From: an uncultured Collinsella sp.
GTDB taxonomy: Bacteria > Actinomycetota > Coriobacteriia > Coriobacteriales > Coriobacteriaceae
DNA length: 44,129 bases
Direction: 5' to 3'
Assembly: GCA_947002045.1 (NCBI GenBank)
Contig: CAMQJB010000016.1
Location: 1-44,129, forward strand
The position numbers were made by a program, and so were the translations under genes. Of the stretch, positions 8,501-17,600 are shown one piece after another. Position 1 is the first letter of the stretch. Each line of letters starts with the position of its first letter. The notes under the pieces were generated by a model that was not told where the DNA came from, made no database searches, and saw nothing but the letters and a program-made list of their open reading frames with translations.

Positions 8501-9228
8501 ACCTGTTGCGCTGGATCTTTAGCGACAAGGCGCTTATGGATTACCCGCACAAGCCCGCCGGTCTTGGCCCGCTTCGTCAGCGCCGTGCCGACCTGCTGTG
8601 CAACCGGCCGCACCTCGACGAGGACAAATTCGCCCCGTTGTACCAGCGTTATGACCTTACCGAGGATGCGTTCTGCAAGATTACACAGGCATCCCCGATG
8701 ACCTTTGGCTATCTGAAAGCCGTTAAGGTATCGAACAAGTTTAGCCTCCGCCTTGCCGCCAACGATCACTCGTTGCCGCAGGAATGGCGTGATAGGGCGG
8801 CGCAGCTGAATCGTCATTCTTCTGCCGGTGTGCTCCGAACGCCCGTAAGTGTCGAGAAGGACAACGCCTCCCAGCTCGAGCAAATCGCGCGTAAAAAACT
8901 GGGCAACTTCTCCACGCGCGGTGCCGCGCTGCGTGCCTTTGCCGAGTCCGGGGCCGTTGAGGAGTATCACGATCTTAAAGATTTCCGCAACAGGTACCAG
9001 CTGTTTTTGGAAGACAACAAGTGCGGTTACAAGCAGATGCTTGCGCTGCCTTCCGAGGACATCAGATGTCTTAACGAGCTGCGTGGCACGCACATGTACC
9101 TGGTGGCGCGCGCCAATAAGATTCGCGCCTATAAGGTCGACAGTCGCTTTACGTCCGAGTTGCGTCAGATCCTGACGCTCGCCGTGGGGCGCAATATCGA
9201 GTGCGGCGCGGGGCTCATCCTACGCTAG
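5554..9228 (+). CDS. Giant acidic-linker protein with alpha-CTD-like and sigma-4-like modules (5' part of a TAG-interrupted gene)
   Basis: A 1224-residue protein that I do not recognise as a named family. Residues ~13-75 look like a winged helix (YERALAQLVIDGKLLYANGEYSM). Residues ~80-390 are a low-complexity Glu/Pro/Ala/Val linker with a three-fold 10-residue repeat, broken by a short ordered patch (~226-270). Residues ~519-575 (LSITPAIQRKLKWTLKIYDL) resemble the helix-hairpin-helix of RNA polymerase alpha-CTD. Two related modules follow, ~756-880 and ~968-1085, each with an Arg-rich helix then PLFHTYKLSAEEFYGLT or PLYQRYDLTEDAFCKIT; they match the sigma-4-like region of the paralogue at 14605-17802. 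A second acidic/Pro-Ala linker (~885-955) separates them. The start follows GGGGG 11-12 bases upstream. The frame ends at TAG 9226-9228 but stays open beyond it into the next gene; the homology to the paralogue continues across the stop. Confidence 0.75.
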   Translation: MNYNDTSATNDSMNIDTYFESLILDAVVQADAPLHEALVRSNVYRTINDSYERALAQLVIDGKLLYANGEYSMAPASVVQAAKPAEEPVAADAIELETVKSEDAEGESVGDEDIDGAVVDDENVESEEAAPEAVEADIVEPDAVECDTAEPEAVEVAADEPVTAEPVKLEGSAGDATEAEAVEPVAEEPEAVEPVAEEPEAVEPVAEGPEAVESVTPEDSASKACGPISLRADSTLARLKVNGRSWPIPVAVGVSYDKKPVDGLSLMGYELPAESVATAEQPAEQQEPVRAEQREPVQPERPEITLSSEPQQLTISFSDDLEPEPANELEQPALALESEPESIKETVTVGDPEAEIAPISESESEPEPEPESELESGAMAASKFEPSEDAVKKLQRPKYLSGWDDPRCVFDTETQVAFLDKQEIHDVFCLVRKLGKAEDEALRIAFEKQLTAHALPLAPQYRAQAPELGRLSGNAKLAFDIYGNLRSIGRNYRAFANIKGPISETLSTVYTSDGAPLSLWNLSITPAIQRKLKWTLKIYDLPTLLTYTATALRRSGLTSSEVGSIIDALNEWQSGRLQLGKTKDEMELARQAAIGGWYPTADTPLERVGAVNRLAGETINRLQCEGLAVNEPSFRLLFCTRLAGRLATGASEEDAVNSALVSLKSEYPAFNAAVKTFERLEFEPPQDREDIEVTDTESTCENVNTADGVIVSSNAAQPDGQLDTQTEAPEARAVHEPDQPPAQDLTLEQALELAIDQDIAKFNRWFTDLAYQDRTLMGYMFIDDKPARWIDNLAISAWKIRERYDALMAGRPTFDIDTFGPLFHTYKLSAEEFYGLTRTAQPAYLYMTRVYGQGTMPLKYATVDKDLAPSVCDVVRAYLASTETENTDGPKEEKSAPAEQAVASATEPEAESGVESVVAFESVSKLEAAPEPSPEPAAAPESAPAPAPVQPAKPFTSKIEDLTKKGSMSIEAWLALLPSDDADLLRWIFSDKALMDYPHKPAGLGPLRQRRADLLCNRPHLDEDKFAPLYQRYDLTEDAFCKITQASPMTFGYLKAVKVSNKFSLRLAANDHSLPQEWRDRAAQLNRHSSAGVLRTPVSVEKDNASQLEQIARKKLGNFSTRGAALRAFAESGAVEEYHDLKDFRNRYQLFLEDNKCGYKQMLALPSEDIRCLNELRGTHMYLVARANKIRAYKVDSRFTSELRQILTLAVGRNIECGAGLILR
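6091..6180 (+). repeat. Three tandem 30-bp in-frame repeats
   Basis: The unit starting GAGGCGGTGGAGCCCGTGGC occurs three times at 6091, 6121 and 6151 with few differences and encodes EAVEPVAEEP. Being a multiple of three, copy-number change would lengthen or shorten the acidic linker without breaking the frame. Imperfect 6-base GAATCC/GAGCCC-type repeats occur again around 6630-6680. Confidence 0.85.
9226..9228 (+). other. In-frame amber codon splitting one long reading frame
   Basis: The frame opened at 5554 meets TAG here and then stays open without another stop until 10398, so removing this one codon would give a 1614-residue protein. The paralogous protein at 14605-17802 reads straight through the equivalent point (IECSTVFLMK before, FDIRNEYELH after; here IECGAGLILR before, YDVRDDEELY after). 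A single base change from CAG or AAG would explain it. Confidence 0.8.
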
Positions 9229-9297
9229 AATAAGGAGCTGTGTGATCTCTACGACGTTCGCGACGACGAGGAGCTCTACGAGATTATCCGCTCATTT

Positions 9298-10398
9298 GTG
9301 CGTCCGGGTTCGGTGCCGGGCTTGGAAATGGGCTCGATGCCGCTGATTCGCCTCGGTAAAACGGACCGTAAAAACCAAATGCTCGATGTGCTTCGTGACG
9401 CGGGCATCGAGCTGTCGCGCGAGGAGTTTGCCCAGCGCTATGCGGACAAGTACTGCGTGGAAACGAGGACGGTTCGCGGCAACTACCTGCGCGACATGAA
9501 CGCATATCTGCGCAACGGCCGCTACTCGTATGTCGAGAGCAACCTTACGGACGAGCAGCAGCAGTTCATCAAAGATATGGTGACCGAGGACTACGTCTCG
9601 CTACCGTATGTCGCAGCGAGTTTTGCTGCCAAGTTTGGTACCGCGTCCGAGCGACTCGTTAACGATCAGTCGCTGGCGCCTCTTGGCTTGGAAATCTCCA
9701 GGGATTTGATAGTCAAGGAAGGCGTGGACCTGCGTCAGTCGTTTACGAACCTGCTTATGTCGCGCGACAGCTTTGCCTACGGTTCCCCGGGCTTTGGCGA
9801 CGAGGTCATCAACCATCCGGATTTTAGGAATGCTATTACGCCGTTGCTGCGCAACTTTACCTTAATCGAGTGCAACCACGATTCGTTTATTTCGCTTAAG
9901 CGCCTGAACGAGACGACGGGTGTGCGTCGCATTGACCTGGGCAGCTACGCGTGTTCCCTGTTTGCCCGCACAGAGCTTGACGTGCCGTTTACGGTGACGA
10001 GCCTGCGTAAACAGGGCTTTATGCACAAGCTCGATGCCGTGGTCGATGAATGTGGTTTTGACAATTCGTTTTATGACTCAATCGTTCTGTACGGTTTGGC
10101 TCAAGAGCAAATAAAGCGCACACGCTTTAGCGGCGTCTACATGTTCTGTCGCAAGGAGGGGACGTTCTCGTCGGCCGACGCGGTCGAATATGTTGTTAGG
10201 CAAAAGGGGCCTATCGAGGTGGGGGACCTGATCGATGCGTTCCAGGATGATTACGGCATCGTAATAACCGCAGCCGATATTAACCGAGCGGTCCAGGACA
10301 AGGGTCTGTTCTACAACGAGGACCTTGACATGGTCATGCTCAGCAAAAGGATGAACGCAGAATATCTGCGCGAGCTGTATATCAAAAACAACCAATAG
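9298..10398 (+). CDS. Distal part of the giant paralogue-related protein (3' of the amber codon)
   Basis: If translated separately, the first usable start is GTG 9298 (366 residues) or ATG 9328, but neither has a ribosome site. The frame is open from 9229, directly after the TAG, which favours one original gene. The protein aligns with the C-terminal ~330 residues of the protein at 14605-17802: both have a winged-helix-like stretch near the start (DVLRDAGIELSREEFAQRYA here), then LAPLGLEIS versus LAPYGLHLC, DEVINHPDF versus NEVINDRDF, and MFCRKEGTFSSADAVEYVV versus LFCKMSGSFSTAGLLNSLV. No catalytic motif is visible; a nucleic-acid or protein binding role is inferred. The next gene starts 12 bases downstream behind AGGAGG, so the operon continues. 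Confidence 0.7.
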   Translation: MRPGSVPGLEMGSMPLIRLGKTDRKNQMLDVLRDAGIELSREEFAQRYADKYCVETRTVRGNYLRDMNAYLRNGRYSYVESNLTDEQQQFIKDMVTEDYVSLPYVAASFAAKFGTASERLVNDQSLAPLGLEISRDLIVKEGVDLRQSFTNLLMSRDSFAYGSPGFGDEVINHPDFRNAITPLLRNFTLIECNHDSFISLKRLNETTGVRRIDLGSYACSLFARTELDVPFTVTSLRKQGFMHKLDAVVDECGFDNSFYDSIVLYGLAQEQIKRTRFSGVYMFCRKEGTFSSADAVEYVVRQKGPIEVGDLIDAFQDDYGIVITAADINRAVQDKGLFYNEDLDMVMLSKRMNAEYLRELYIKNNQ

Positions 10399-10410
10399 GA
10401 GGAAACCAAC

Positions 10411-11643
10411 ATGAACCTGTTCGAGATGATCGATGACGGTGTCAACATTAAGCCGACCGGCGCCAACCATAAGATTGTGATCGACGGCAAGCCCGAGATG
10501 TATCCCGTTTACAGCATTAAGCTCGACTACCTGCGTTACAACGTGCAAAACGACCGCATTGCCTCATGGATCAGCCGCTACAAGGCCGAGCATGGCGAGG
10601 ACGCGTTTAACGAACTGGACGTCGCGGCCTGCAATGACATCATCGAGGGCTTTATTGTCGACAGTAACAAGGACGCCATCGATAAGACGCAGCGCAGCAT
10701 CGCTCTGCGCTCACAGGAGCGCCCCGGCGTGGTGCTTGCCGACGGCCTGATCGTCGACGGCAACCGTCGCTTTACCTGCCTGCGCCGCCTTGCTGCCAAT
10801 AATCCTAGTTTTGGGTGGTTTGAGGCTGTCATCCTTCCCGAGAGCCTGGGCAACGACTCCAAGAAGATCAAGATGCTGGAGCTTTCAATCCAGCATGGCG
10901 AGGAAGAGAAGGTTGGTTACGATCCCGTCGACCGCCTGGTGGGCATCTACAACGACATCATCAGCTCCAACCTGCTCTCGAAGGAAGAGTACGCCCAGTG
11001 CATTGGCGTTGAGCCCAAGGAGCTCGAGAAGGAGATCATTAAAGCTTGGTACATGAGCGAGTTTTTGGAGTTTGCCAACGCCAAGGACCAGTTCCACCTG
11101 GCGCGCGAGCTCAAGGTCGCCGGCGTTATCAACGACCTGCAGGGCGTTCTTAAAAAATGCAAGAGCGACGAACAGGAAGAAGACGTTAAAAACATCGTCT
11201 TCGCCAACATGATTGCCGAGCCGCAGGGCGACATCGTGCGTTTCGTTCGCAAGATGAAGCCAATTTTGGAGGGTCCCGACGCCGATCGCTTTATCGAGCG
11301 CGAAAACGAGCTGGCTTTTGAGGTTGCCGAGCGCCTAAAGAACAAAGAGGTCGTGACCTCGACCGATATCGCCGAGATTCGCGATGATGTCCAGCTGGCG
11401 ACGGCCTTCCGCGAGGTTATGGAATCGGCAGAAAACACCACCAAGATGAACAAGGCCCTCAAGTCGCCTTCGCTCTCGATCATTCGCGCCATTAAGGACC
11501 TTGATCAGGTGGAGGAATCAACCTTTGGCTTGCTGCCCGCGGACGAGATTGCCAATATCGCTGCCGAGGTCGCTAAGCTCGAGGCCAGGGTGAGCATGAT
11601 CAAGGACAAGATTGCGTACAAGATGGGCGGCGAGGAAGCCTAA
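10411..11643 (+). CDS. ParB/DGQHR-like domain protein
   Basis: A 410-residue protein. The N-terminal third resembles the ParB/sulfiredoxin fold: YPVYSIKLDYLRYNVQNDRI (31-50) looks like the first strand-helix of ParB-N domains, and GVVLADGLIVDGNRRFTCLR (106-125) matches the 'DGnrRl.al.' box found in ParB-like and DndB/DGQHR proteins. Members of this fold include CTP-dependent DNA clamps, nucleases and DNA-modification partners. Residues ~150-400 are mostly helical and charged; one segment (YAQCIGVEPKELEKEIIKAW) could be a helix-turn-helix like the ParB middle domain. A perfect AGGAGG lies 7 bases before the ATG, and the stop TAA is immediately followed by the helicase ATG. The pairing with a SNF2 helicase recalls DpdB/DpdE, but the other Dpd genes are absent. 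The function is inferred as sequence- or structure-specific DNA engagement. Confidence 0.68.
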   Translation: MNLFEMIDDGVNIKPTGANHKIVIDGKPEMYPVYSIKLDYLRYNVQNDRIASWISRYKAEHGEDAFNELDVAACNDIIEGFIVDSNKDAIDKTQRSIALRSQERPGVVLADGLIVDGNRRFTCLRRLAANNPSFGWFEAVILPESLGNDSKKIKMLELSIQHGEEEKVGYDPVDRLVGIYNDIISSNLLSKEEYAQCIGVEPKELEKEIIKAWYMSEFLEFANAKDQFHLARELKVAGVINDLQGVLKKCKSDEQEEDVKNIVFANMIAEPQGDIVRFVRKMKPILEGPDADRFIERENELAFEVAERLKNKEVVTSTDIAEIRDDVQLATAFREVMESAENTTKMNKALKSPSLSIIRAIKDLDQVEESTFGLLPADEIANIAAEVAKLEARVSMIKDKIAYKMGGEEA

Positions 11644-13572
11644 ATGAAGCTGCGCCTCTCGTATAGCGACGGCATCTCCGTCGTGCCGCTCGACATGACG
11701 GTTGAGCAGCTGCGTCGCGAGCCGGTCTGGAAGATCCGGCTTTCGGCGCTGCGCCGCTATGCGCCGAGCTATCGAGAGGCGGACGTGCTCTTTTCGCTGG
11801 CGATGGAAGATCCCGGCGCCAAGCGCGTCATCGAACTGCTGCAGCAGGCGGCAAGCTTTGGCGTGGACTGCGAAATCGATCCGGACCTGCTGCGAGGCCT
11901 TACCGCGCGCGAGGACCTGTTGCGTGAGAAGGCGCGCGTGGGCCTGCTGATCAAGGCGCACGATGAGTCGGTCTTGGACCGCTTTGGCGAGTTTTGCCAG
12001 GCAGAGGACGCCCTGATGCAACGCCCACTTAAGGACCGCCAGCTGTGGGATGCGTTCTTTATGAGCGCTATGGGTCGCTGCGCCAATTTCTCCGTTCCCG
12101 GTTCGGGCAAGACGGCGTCGGTCTTGGGCACGTTTGCCTACCTGCGCGAGCGCGACCTGGTCGATCGCATCATCGTTCTTTCGCCCAAGAACGCCTTTGG
12201 CTCGTGGCGCGACGAATGGGCGGCTTGCTTTGGAGCCGATCGCCTTTTGCGTTCGCTGTGCTTTCATGACCCCGAGTTTCGCGGTCGTTCCACGCGCGAC
12301 AAGTGCAGCACTTTGCTGTTCGACTATAAGCGCTACGACATGATTCTGCTCAACTACGAGTCCGTCGCGCTGGGGGAGGCGGCCGCGCGCATTGCTGCCG
12401 ATCGCGCCCTGGTGGTGTTCGACGAAGTCCATAAGGTGAAGCGTGTGGGTGGCAAGCGCGTGGCAAGCGCGGTGCAGATTGCCGCGGCGGCGCCGTACTT
12501 TATCGCGCTTACCGGTACGCCGATCCCCAACTCGTTTGAGGACCTATACAACCTGCTCCACTGCCTATGGCCGCGCGACTACAACTGGTACTTTGGCATG
12601 AGTTCCAACGCCCTTAAGTCGACGAGCGAGGACGACGTTGAGCATATTAACGAGTCCATCGCGCCGTTCTTTTGTCGCACCAATAAGCATCAGCTGGGCG
12701 TGCCGCAGGCCAACGAGGATCATCTGGTTGATGTGACGGCGGATCGCTGGGAGCAGCAATTATTTCAAAAGGTGCTGCGCACGCTTTCGGGCGAGCCGTT
12801 CGAGATGATCATTCGCCTGCTGCAGCTCTCGTCCGACCCGCGCATGCTGGCCGAAGATCTGAGCGCCGGCGACTATGCCGACTTGTTTGATGGCGAGGTG
12901 CAGACGGGCGCGGGCAAAGCGCTGGAAGGGCTGCAGGTGGATGACCGGCCCACAGCCAAGATGGTCGCCTGCCTGGACCTGGTCGCGTCGCTGGTAGCCC
13001 AGGGCAAGTCGGTCATTGTGTGGTGCATCTTTAAGCGTAGCATTCGTAATGTGGTGCACGAGCTGCGCGAGCGCGGCATTACGGCTCGCGCTATCAGTGG
13101 GTCGACCGATATGCCCGCGCGCGCCCGCGTTATCGATTCGTTTAAGGCGGGGGAGACGAGTGTGCTGGTTACCAACCCACACACACTGGCCGAGTCGGTC
13201 TCGCTTCACGGCGTGTGCCACGACGCCGTCTACTTTGAGTGCAGCTACAACCTGGTGCACTTGCTGCAGTCCAAAGACCGCATTCATCGCTTGGGCCTGC
13301 CGCAAGAGCAATACACGCAGTATCACTACCTGCGCGCAGTGTACGAACGCCGCGGCGGGCCGTGGTCGCTCGACCGCAATATCTACGAGCGGCTGCAGCA
13401 CAAGGAGCAGGTTATGCTCGACTCAATCGACCGTGGCACGCTGGAGCCCGGCTATACCGACGAGCGCGATCTGGAATTGGTGTTTAAGGGCCTGTTCGAT
13501 GACGAGGAACAGCGGAACGAGATCAACGACCACGACGCCGCGGCCGATACGCAAGAACACAAGGAGATGTAA
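11644..13572 (+). CDS. SNF2-family DEAD/DEAH-box helicase/translocase
   Basis: A 642-residue ATP-dependent DNA translocase of superfamily 2. Visible motifs: Walker A VPGSGKT (151-157), motif Ia region RIIVLSPKNAFGSW, Walker B DEVH (260-263), motif III TGTPIPN (290-296), and motif VI QSKDRIHRLG (542-551), the SNF2-type Q..dR.HR.G arginine finger. The helicase C-domain starts near 435 (TAKMVACLDLV, then SVIVWCIFKRSIRNVV). The first ~140 residues are a family-specific helical region, and the acidic tail after ~615 is probably disordered. No nuclease domain is fused. The ATG directly follows the stop codon of the ParB-like gene and uses GAGGAA inside that gene, so the two are translationally coupled. 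SNF2 proteins of this size are common motor subunits of bacterial defence systems; here that is an inference from context. Confidence 0.92.
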   Translation: MKLRLSYSDGISVVPLDMTVEQLRREPVWKIRLSALRRYAPSYREADVLFSLAMEDPGAKRVIELLQQAASFGVDCEIDPDLLRGLTAREDLLREKARVGLLIKAHDESVLDRFGEFCQAEDALMQRPLKDRQLWDAFFMSAMGRCANFSVPGSGKTASVLGTFAYLRERDLVDRIIVLSPKNAFGSWRDEWAACFGADRLLRSLCFHDPEFRGRSTRDKCSTLLFDYKRYDMILLNYESVALGEAAARIAADRALVVFDEVHKVKRVGGKRVASAVQIAAAAPYFIALTGTPIPNSFEDLYNLLHCLWPRDYNWYFGMSSNALKSTSEDDVEHINESIAPFFCRTNKHQLGVPQANEDHLVDVTADRWEQQLFQKVLRTLSGEPFEMIIRLLQLSSDPRMLAEDLSAGDYADLFDGEVQTGAGKALEGLQVDDRPTAKMVACLDLVASLVAQGKSVIVWCIFKRSIRNVVHELRERGITARAISGSTDMPARARVIDSFKAGETSVLVTNPHTLAESVSLHGVCHDAVYFECSYNLVHLLQSKDRIHRLGLPQEQYTQYHYLRAVYERRGGPWSLDRNIYERLQHKEQVMLDSIDRGTLEPGYTDERDLELVFKGLFDDEEQRNEINDHDAAADTQEHKEM

Positions 13573-13575
13573 ACG

Positions 13576-14544
13576 ATGCAGAAAGCCTTTCCCATCTTTG
13601 CCATGGAGCTGTTTTGCGACGGCTGGCTGTTCTTAACGCATTCCGACGTGACGTGGGATGGGTCGTCGCACGCCGTTAAGCGCATCCGTGTCAACAGCGA
13701 CAAAAGCGAGGGACTCCTGGGTCATGCTCGCGAGCATTTTACGGACGTTCCGAGCAACATCGATTTGTGCCAGTATGTTGGCACCACGCTTGTTGAGCTC
13801 GAGAAGCATACCGAGCTTGTCGTTCCTCGCGATGATGTTTCACCCCGTCTGCAGCTGCTCTTTGAGGGCGATCTGACGCCCATCACACTGGTGCAGCTCA
13901 TGTGCGTGGGTGATTGGCTCTCGGTGCGCCAAACAGGCGAGGACAAGATTTGTGTTGCCTATGACGAGCGCCTGGCGCAGCAGATTTCTGGGTTTGGCTT
14001 TCTTATGCGTCGCTTTCGCGCAGTACTTTGCTCACAGAGTGCGATGCTGAGTGGCAGCGTAGTCGCTACGGTGTTTGAGCCGCGTCCTGCAACGGAGCCT
14101 GGCATATGCGTGTTTTTGGAGATGGACGAAGCGGCTCTCGCGAAGCCCGAACCCGAGGCGGCGCTCGACGTTGAACAGGAACCCGAGTCCGAGTCCGAGA
14201 CGGCGCCAGAGTCTGCATCGGAACCTGCCCCCGAGCCCTCTGCAAAAGCGCAGGAAAAGCTGCGCATTGCGCGGGAGGTAAAGGCCGCGCGCGACAAGAT
14301 GGAAGAGCTCGACCAGGCACGTGTTGCTTTGCTCAACCAGCTGCTTGTCCTGCGCTATAAGCACGAGAAGCTCTCCGATCAGCGCGGTTGGAGGACGATT
14401 GTCGAGATGGAGGAAGTCGGCAGGCAGATTGATGCACTGAGCGGCCAGGTCGATCAGATTGACGAACAGCTTCGCGACGCACGCCTTGCTTACGCCGAGA
14501 CCCGCGCAGCGTCGCTGCAAGCGCTTAAGGAGCTGGGCCAGTAA
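13576..14544 (+). CDS. Unknown protein with acidic linker and C-terminal coiled coil
   Basis: A 322-residue protein that I do not recognise. Residues 1-185 look like a folded beta-rich domain (AMELFCDGWLFLTHSDVTWD near the start). Residues ~190-222 are a Glu/Pro/Ser/Ala linker of the same style as in the first giant protein of the operon, and ~224-318 form a long heptad-like coiled coil (REVKAARDKMEELDQARVAL). It follows the helicase stop after three bases, with AAGGAG upstream, so it belongs to the operon. The architecture suggests an adaptor or oligomerisation subunit of the complex. A small GGCGGG/CCCGCC hairpin without a U-tract follows its stop at 14545-14559. Confidence 0.6.
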   Translation: MQKAFPIFAMELFCDGWLFLTHSDVTWDGSSHAVKRIRVNSDKSEGLLGHAREHFTDVPSNIDLCQYVGTTLVELEKHTELVVPRDDVSPRLQLLFEGDLTPITLVQLMCVGDWLSVRQTGEDKICVAYDERLAQQISGFGFLMRRFRAVLCSQSAMLSGSVVATVFEPRPATEPGICVFLEMDEAALAKPEPEAALDVEQEPESESETAPESASEPAPEPSAKAQEKLRIAREVKAARDKMEELDQARVALLNQLLVLRYKHEKLSDQRGWRTIVEMEEVGRQIDALSGQVDQIDEQLRDARLAYAETRAASLQALKELGQ

Positions 14545-14604
14545 GGCGGGTTCCCCGCCAGCTCATAAGCGTTCATCGTATCTAGGAAGGGTGCCGGGAC
14601 GAAC

Positions 14605-17600
14605 ATGAAAAGTGAAGAGCTTAAAGCCACAGTTATAAATGTGCTTTCGAGTATCGAGGGCATCCGCACGCTCGATGTGCTTACGTCATACGTTTCGCCT
14701 TGTTCTAAGGGCGACGTTGCCATTGCGCTGGTGGAGCTATGCCAAGAGGGACGTTTGGAGATTAGCGCCGAGGGATTTACGCCTTTGGTTGCTGGTGCGG
14801 CGCTTAATGAGGTTTTACTCGGGGCTCCGGCGGCGCCAGAGGAAGAGCTTTTGGGCGTGCTTTCTCCTGTTGCTGATGAGAAGGTTGAAAAGGGCTCGGT
14901 TTTGGCCGCCGAATCAGCTCAGGGGGCTGACGTGGGGGTCGCTGTTACAGATGAGGCAACGGGCAGCTGTTCGTTGGCGCCCCTGTTCCTCGATGATTCC
15001 TTCGATTGCCTGGAGCTTCCCACGTGCGCCTGCAATCGCTTTACAGAAAAGCGTGTCGCTGACGTCAGGGGCGCAGTTGCTCTGTTGGATGGGCTTGATG
15101 GCGAGCCTGGTTTGGGCGCGGGACCGATTGGTAAAACTCGCGCCTGCTTCCTCGAAGCGGCTCGTCCGTTAAGCTACGCATTATCCAAACAACAGCTCCA
15201 GGCGCTCCGGGGTATTGCCAACTGCCAGGGCCTTTCATTTGACTCCCTTGGATTGCTTGTTGCGCTGCCCGAACTTGCGGCCAACGAGCGGAACCCTCTT
15301 GTTAGTCTTGACATTGCGGCACTTGGTCTAAACGAGCCCGTGGAACGTCGGCTGCGCGTACATGGTATTGAGACGATCGATAGGATTAATAAGCTCAAGA
15401 GGGAGGGACTCGCGCGTATTCCCGGTATGGGCGGAGGTGCGGTTAGTAGCGTTATTAAATCGCTGATAGACTATTGCGAGCGTGTTGGCGAGAATCCTCC
15501 TGCGTGGTGCGCCGCCGCCGTCGAGCCTTTTGACGAGCAATCGTTCCTGGGTGAATTTGACGAGAGCGCCGTTCGGGTTGTTAATGAAATGCAGCGGAGG
15601 TTGATTGCCGATGGCTATAACCCGTTCCATCCTGCCTTAGTCGTTTTGTTGACGCCCAAGGCACAGCGAATGCTAAGGGCTGGTAGTTTCGATAAAGAGG
15701 TCATCACGTCGCTGGTTAACGAGCTTGAATCAAGTTCGGTCGCGGCTCTGTGCCGTGCGAGGCAACTTGCTCGAGATGTCGATGACGTGCTTGAGAGCTT
15801 TGGGACAATGGGGGGCGTAGCCGTTCCGTCGGGGTCAGATTGGACGGAGGCTGCACTCTTGGCCGCGCAAAATAGCGGGGGACGTGTTGAATTCGACGCC
15901 GATTCTCGCAAACTCCTGCCTCACGTGTGCTCCTTAGACGAATGGCTTGACACGATTGATGCCCGTCATGCCGATGCGCTGCGTATGCGTCTCGATGGCG
16001 CTACGTTGCAAGAGGTGGGTGACAAACTGTCCATTACGCGCGAACGGGTGAGGCAGATGTGCGAATCGGCACTGGCTGACCGTGTCTTGCTCGAGGGGGA
16101 CGTTTATCAATCATTTGTTGACCGGTACGCCATGACGCCTGATCAATTTGCCCGCATAACTGGTCTTAGCGAACGCGACTATCGCTATCTTGCGGCAGTC
16201 TCCAAAACTCGTGTCGCGGACCGCTTGCCTCTTTTAGACGCCTTGCATGACCAGGGGCTTTCCGAACATGTACGCGATGCCGTTGCTTCGCTACGGGCGG
16301 TCGGCAACGATCTGCTCATTGGGAGTCAGCGCATAAAGCTCGATAAAGAGAGCATCGTTGACTATCTACTAGCTGAGCACTTACAAGAATGTCCCATGGA
16401 CGAACGGCGCCTGTATGACCTGTACTGTTCATTTATTGCCGAGCACGACCTGGGCAGCGTTAGACGACTCGATCCGACGACGGCGCGAGCGTTCGGTGCC
16501 TGCGTCGATCGATACGATGGCGTCATGGATGCGCACGTGCCGAGCGATGGAGACGGCGCGCGAAGGGGTGTGCGTCCTTATCATTCTAGTCAGTATGATT
16601 TTGCCCCGCTTCGGGCTGCCGTCGCATCGCTTGTTCATCTTGATATCGAGTGCTCCACAGTGTTTTTAATGAAGCAGCCTTCGATTGCAAAGTTGCTTGC
16701 TGCGTTTGATATCAGAAACGAATATGAGCTCCACTACGTTCTTACGCATTGGTGCGAACCGATTGAGGGCGTTGAGTATTCTCGCGTGCCGATGCTGACG
16801 TTGGGTAGCGCCGACCGTGATGCGCAAATCGTCGGCGTGATAAGGGATATCGGACCGGCGGACGCCGTGGCTGTTTCTGAAGAATACGAGCGTCGCTATG
16901 GCGTGAAGGAGACAACGTTCCGTGGGAGTTTTTTGAACGGCTTTGAGCGTTGGTGTCATGACGGTCTTTATATCGTCGATACGGTTGAGCTTGATGACGA
17001 TGAGCGCTCGTCACTCGGCGCTATTTTGGGGCGGGTCGGCACAGGCGGCAGGGCCAGAGACATCGAGTCTTCATTTCTTGGCGCGTATCCGCAGCGTTCG
17101 AATTTTGTGCTTACGGATGCGCTGCTTGCCCCGTATGGTCTGCACCTTTGCGGTGGTACCGTAATTGACAAATCGATAGATGCCCATGATTACTTTGCCC
17201 AATTGATTTCGGAGCATGAATATTTTTGTCTGGAATTTGGCGAATTCACCAACGAGGTGATTAATGATAGGGATTTTATTTCGGAGCTTCATAAGGCAGA
17301 GCGGGCGTTTTCTGTCCTTGAGATCGGGCCTCGTGAGTACTTGAATATCGCCGTCTTTGAGTCTGCCCCTCATCCTGTTGGCGCTCAGATGATGCGTGCA
17401 ATTCTGGATGCCGTTATTGACTGCATGGAACCGGGGCGGCCTTATAGCGTGGCCAACCTCAAAGAGTTTGGCTTCTTTGATGCGCTGAATGATACGCTGC
17501 TCGATTTGGGCCTAGATGACTATGTGTGCCAGGCAATCATGATGCAGGGCTATGTGGGGGGTCGTATTAAACGTACGTCTATTGGCGACGCCATGTTGTT

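Noticed and set aside
9226..9228. TAG as a sense codon through an altered genetic code
   Set aside because: Other genes in the window end normally at TAG (for example at 1691, 10398, 24827 and 26749), so a genome-wide reassignment is not supported. Local readthrough remains possible.
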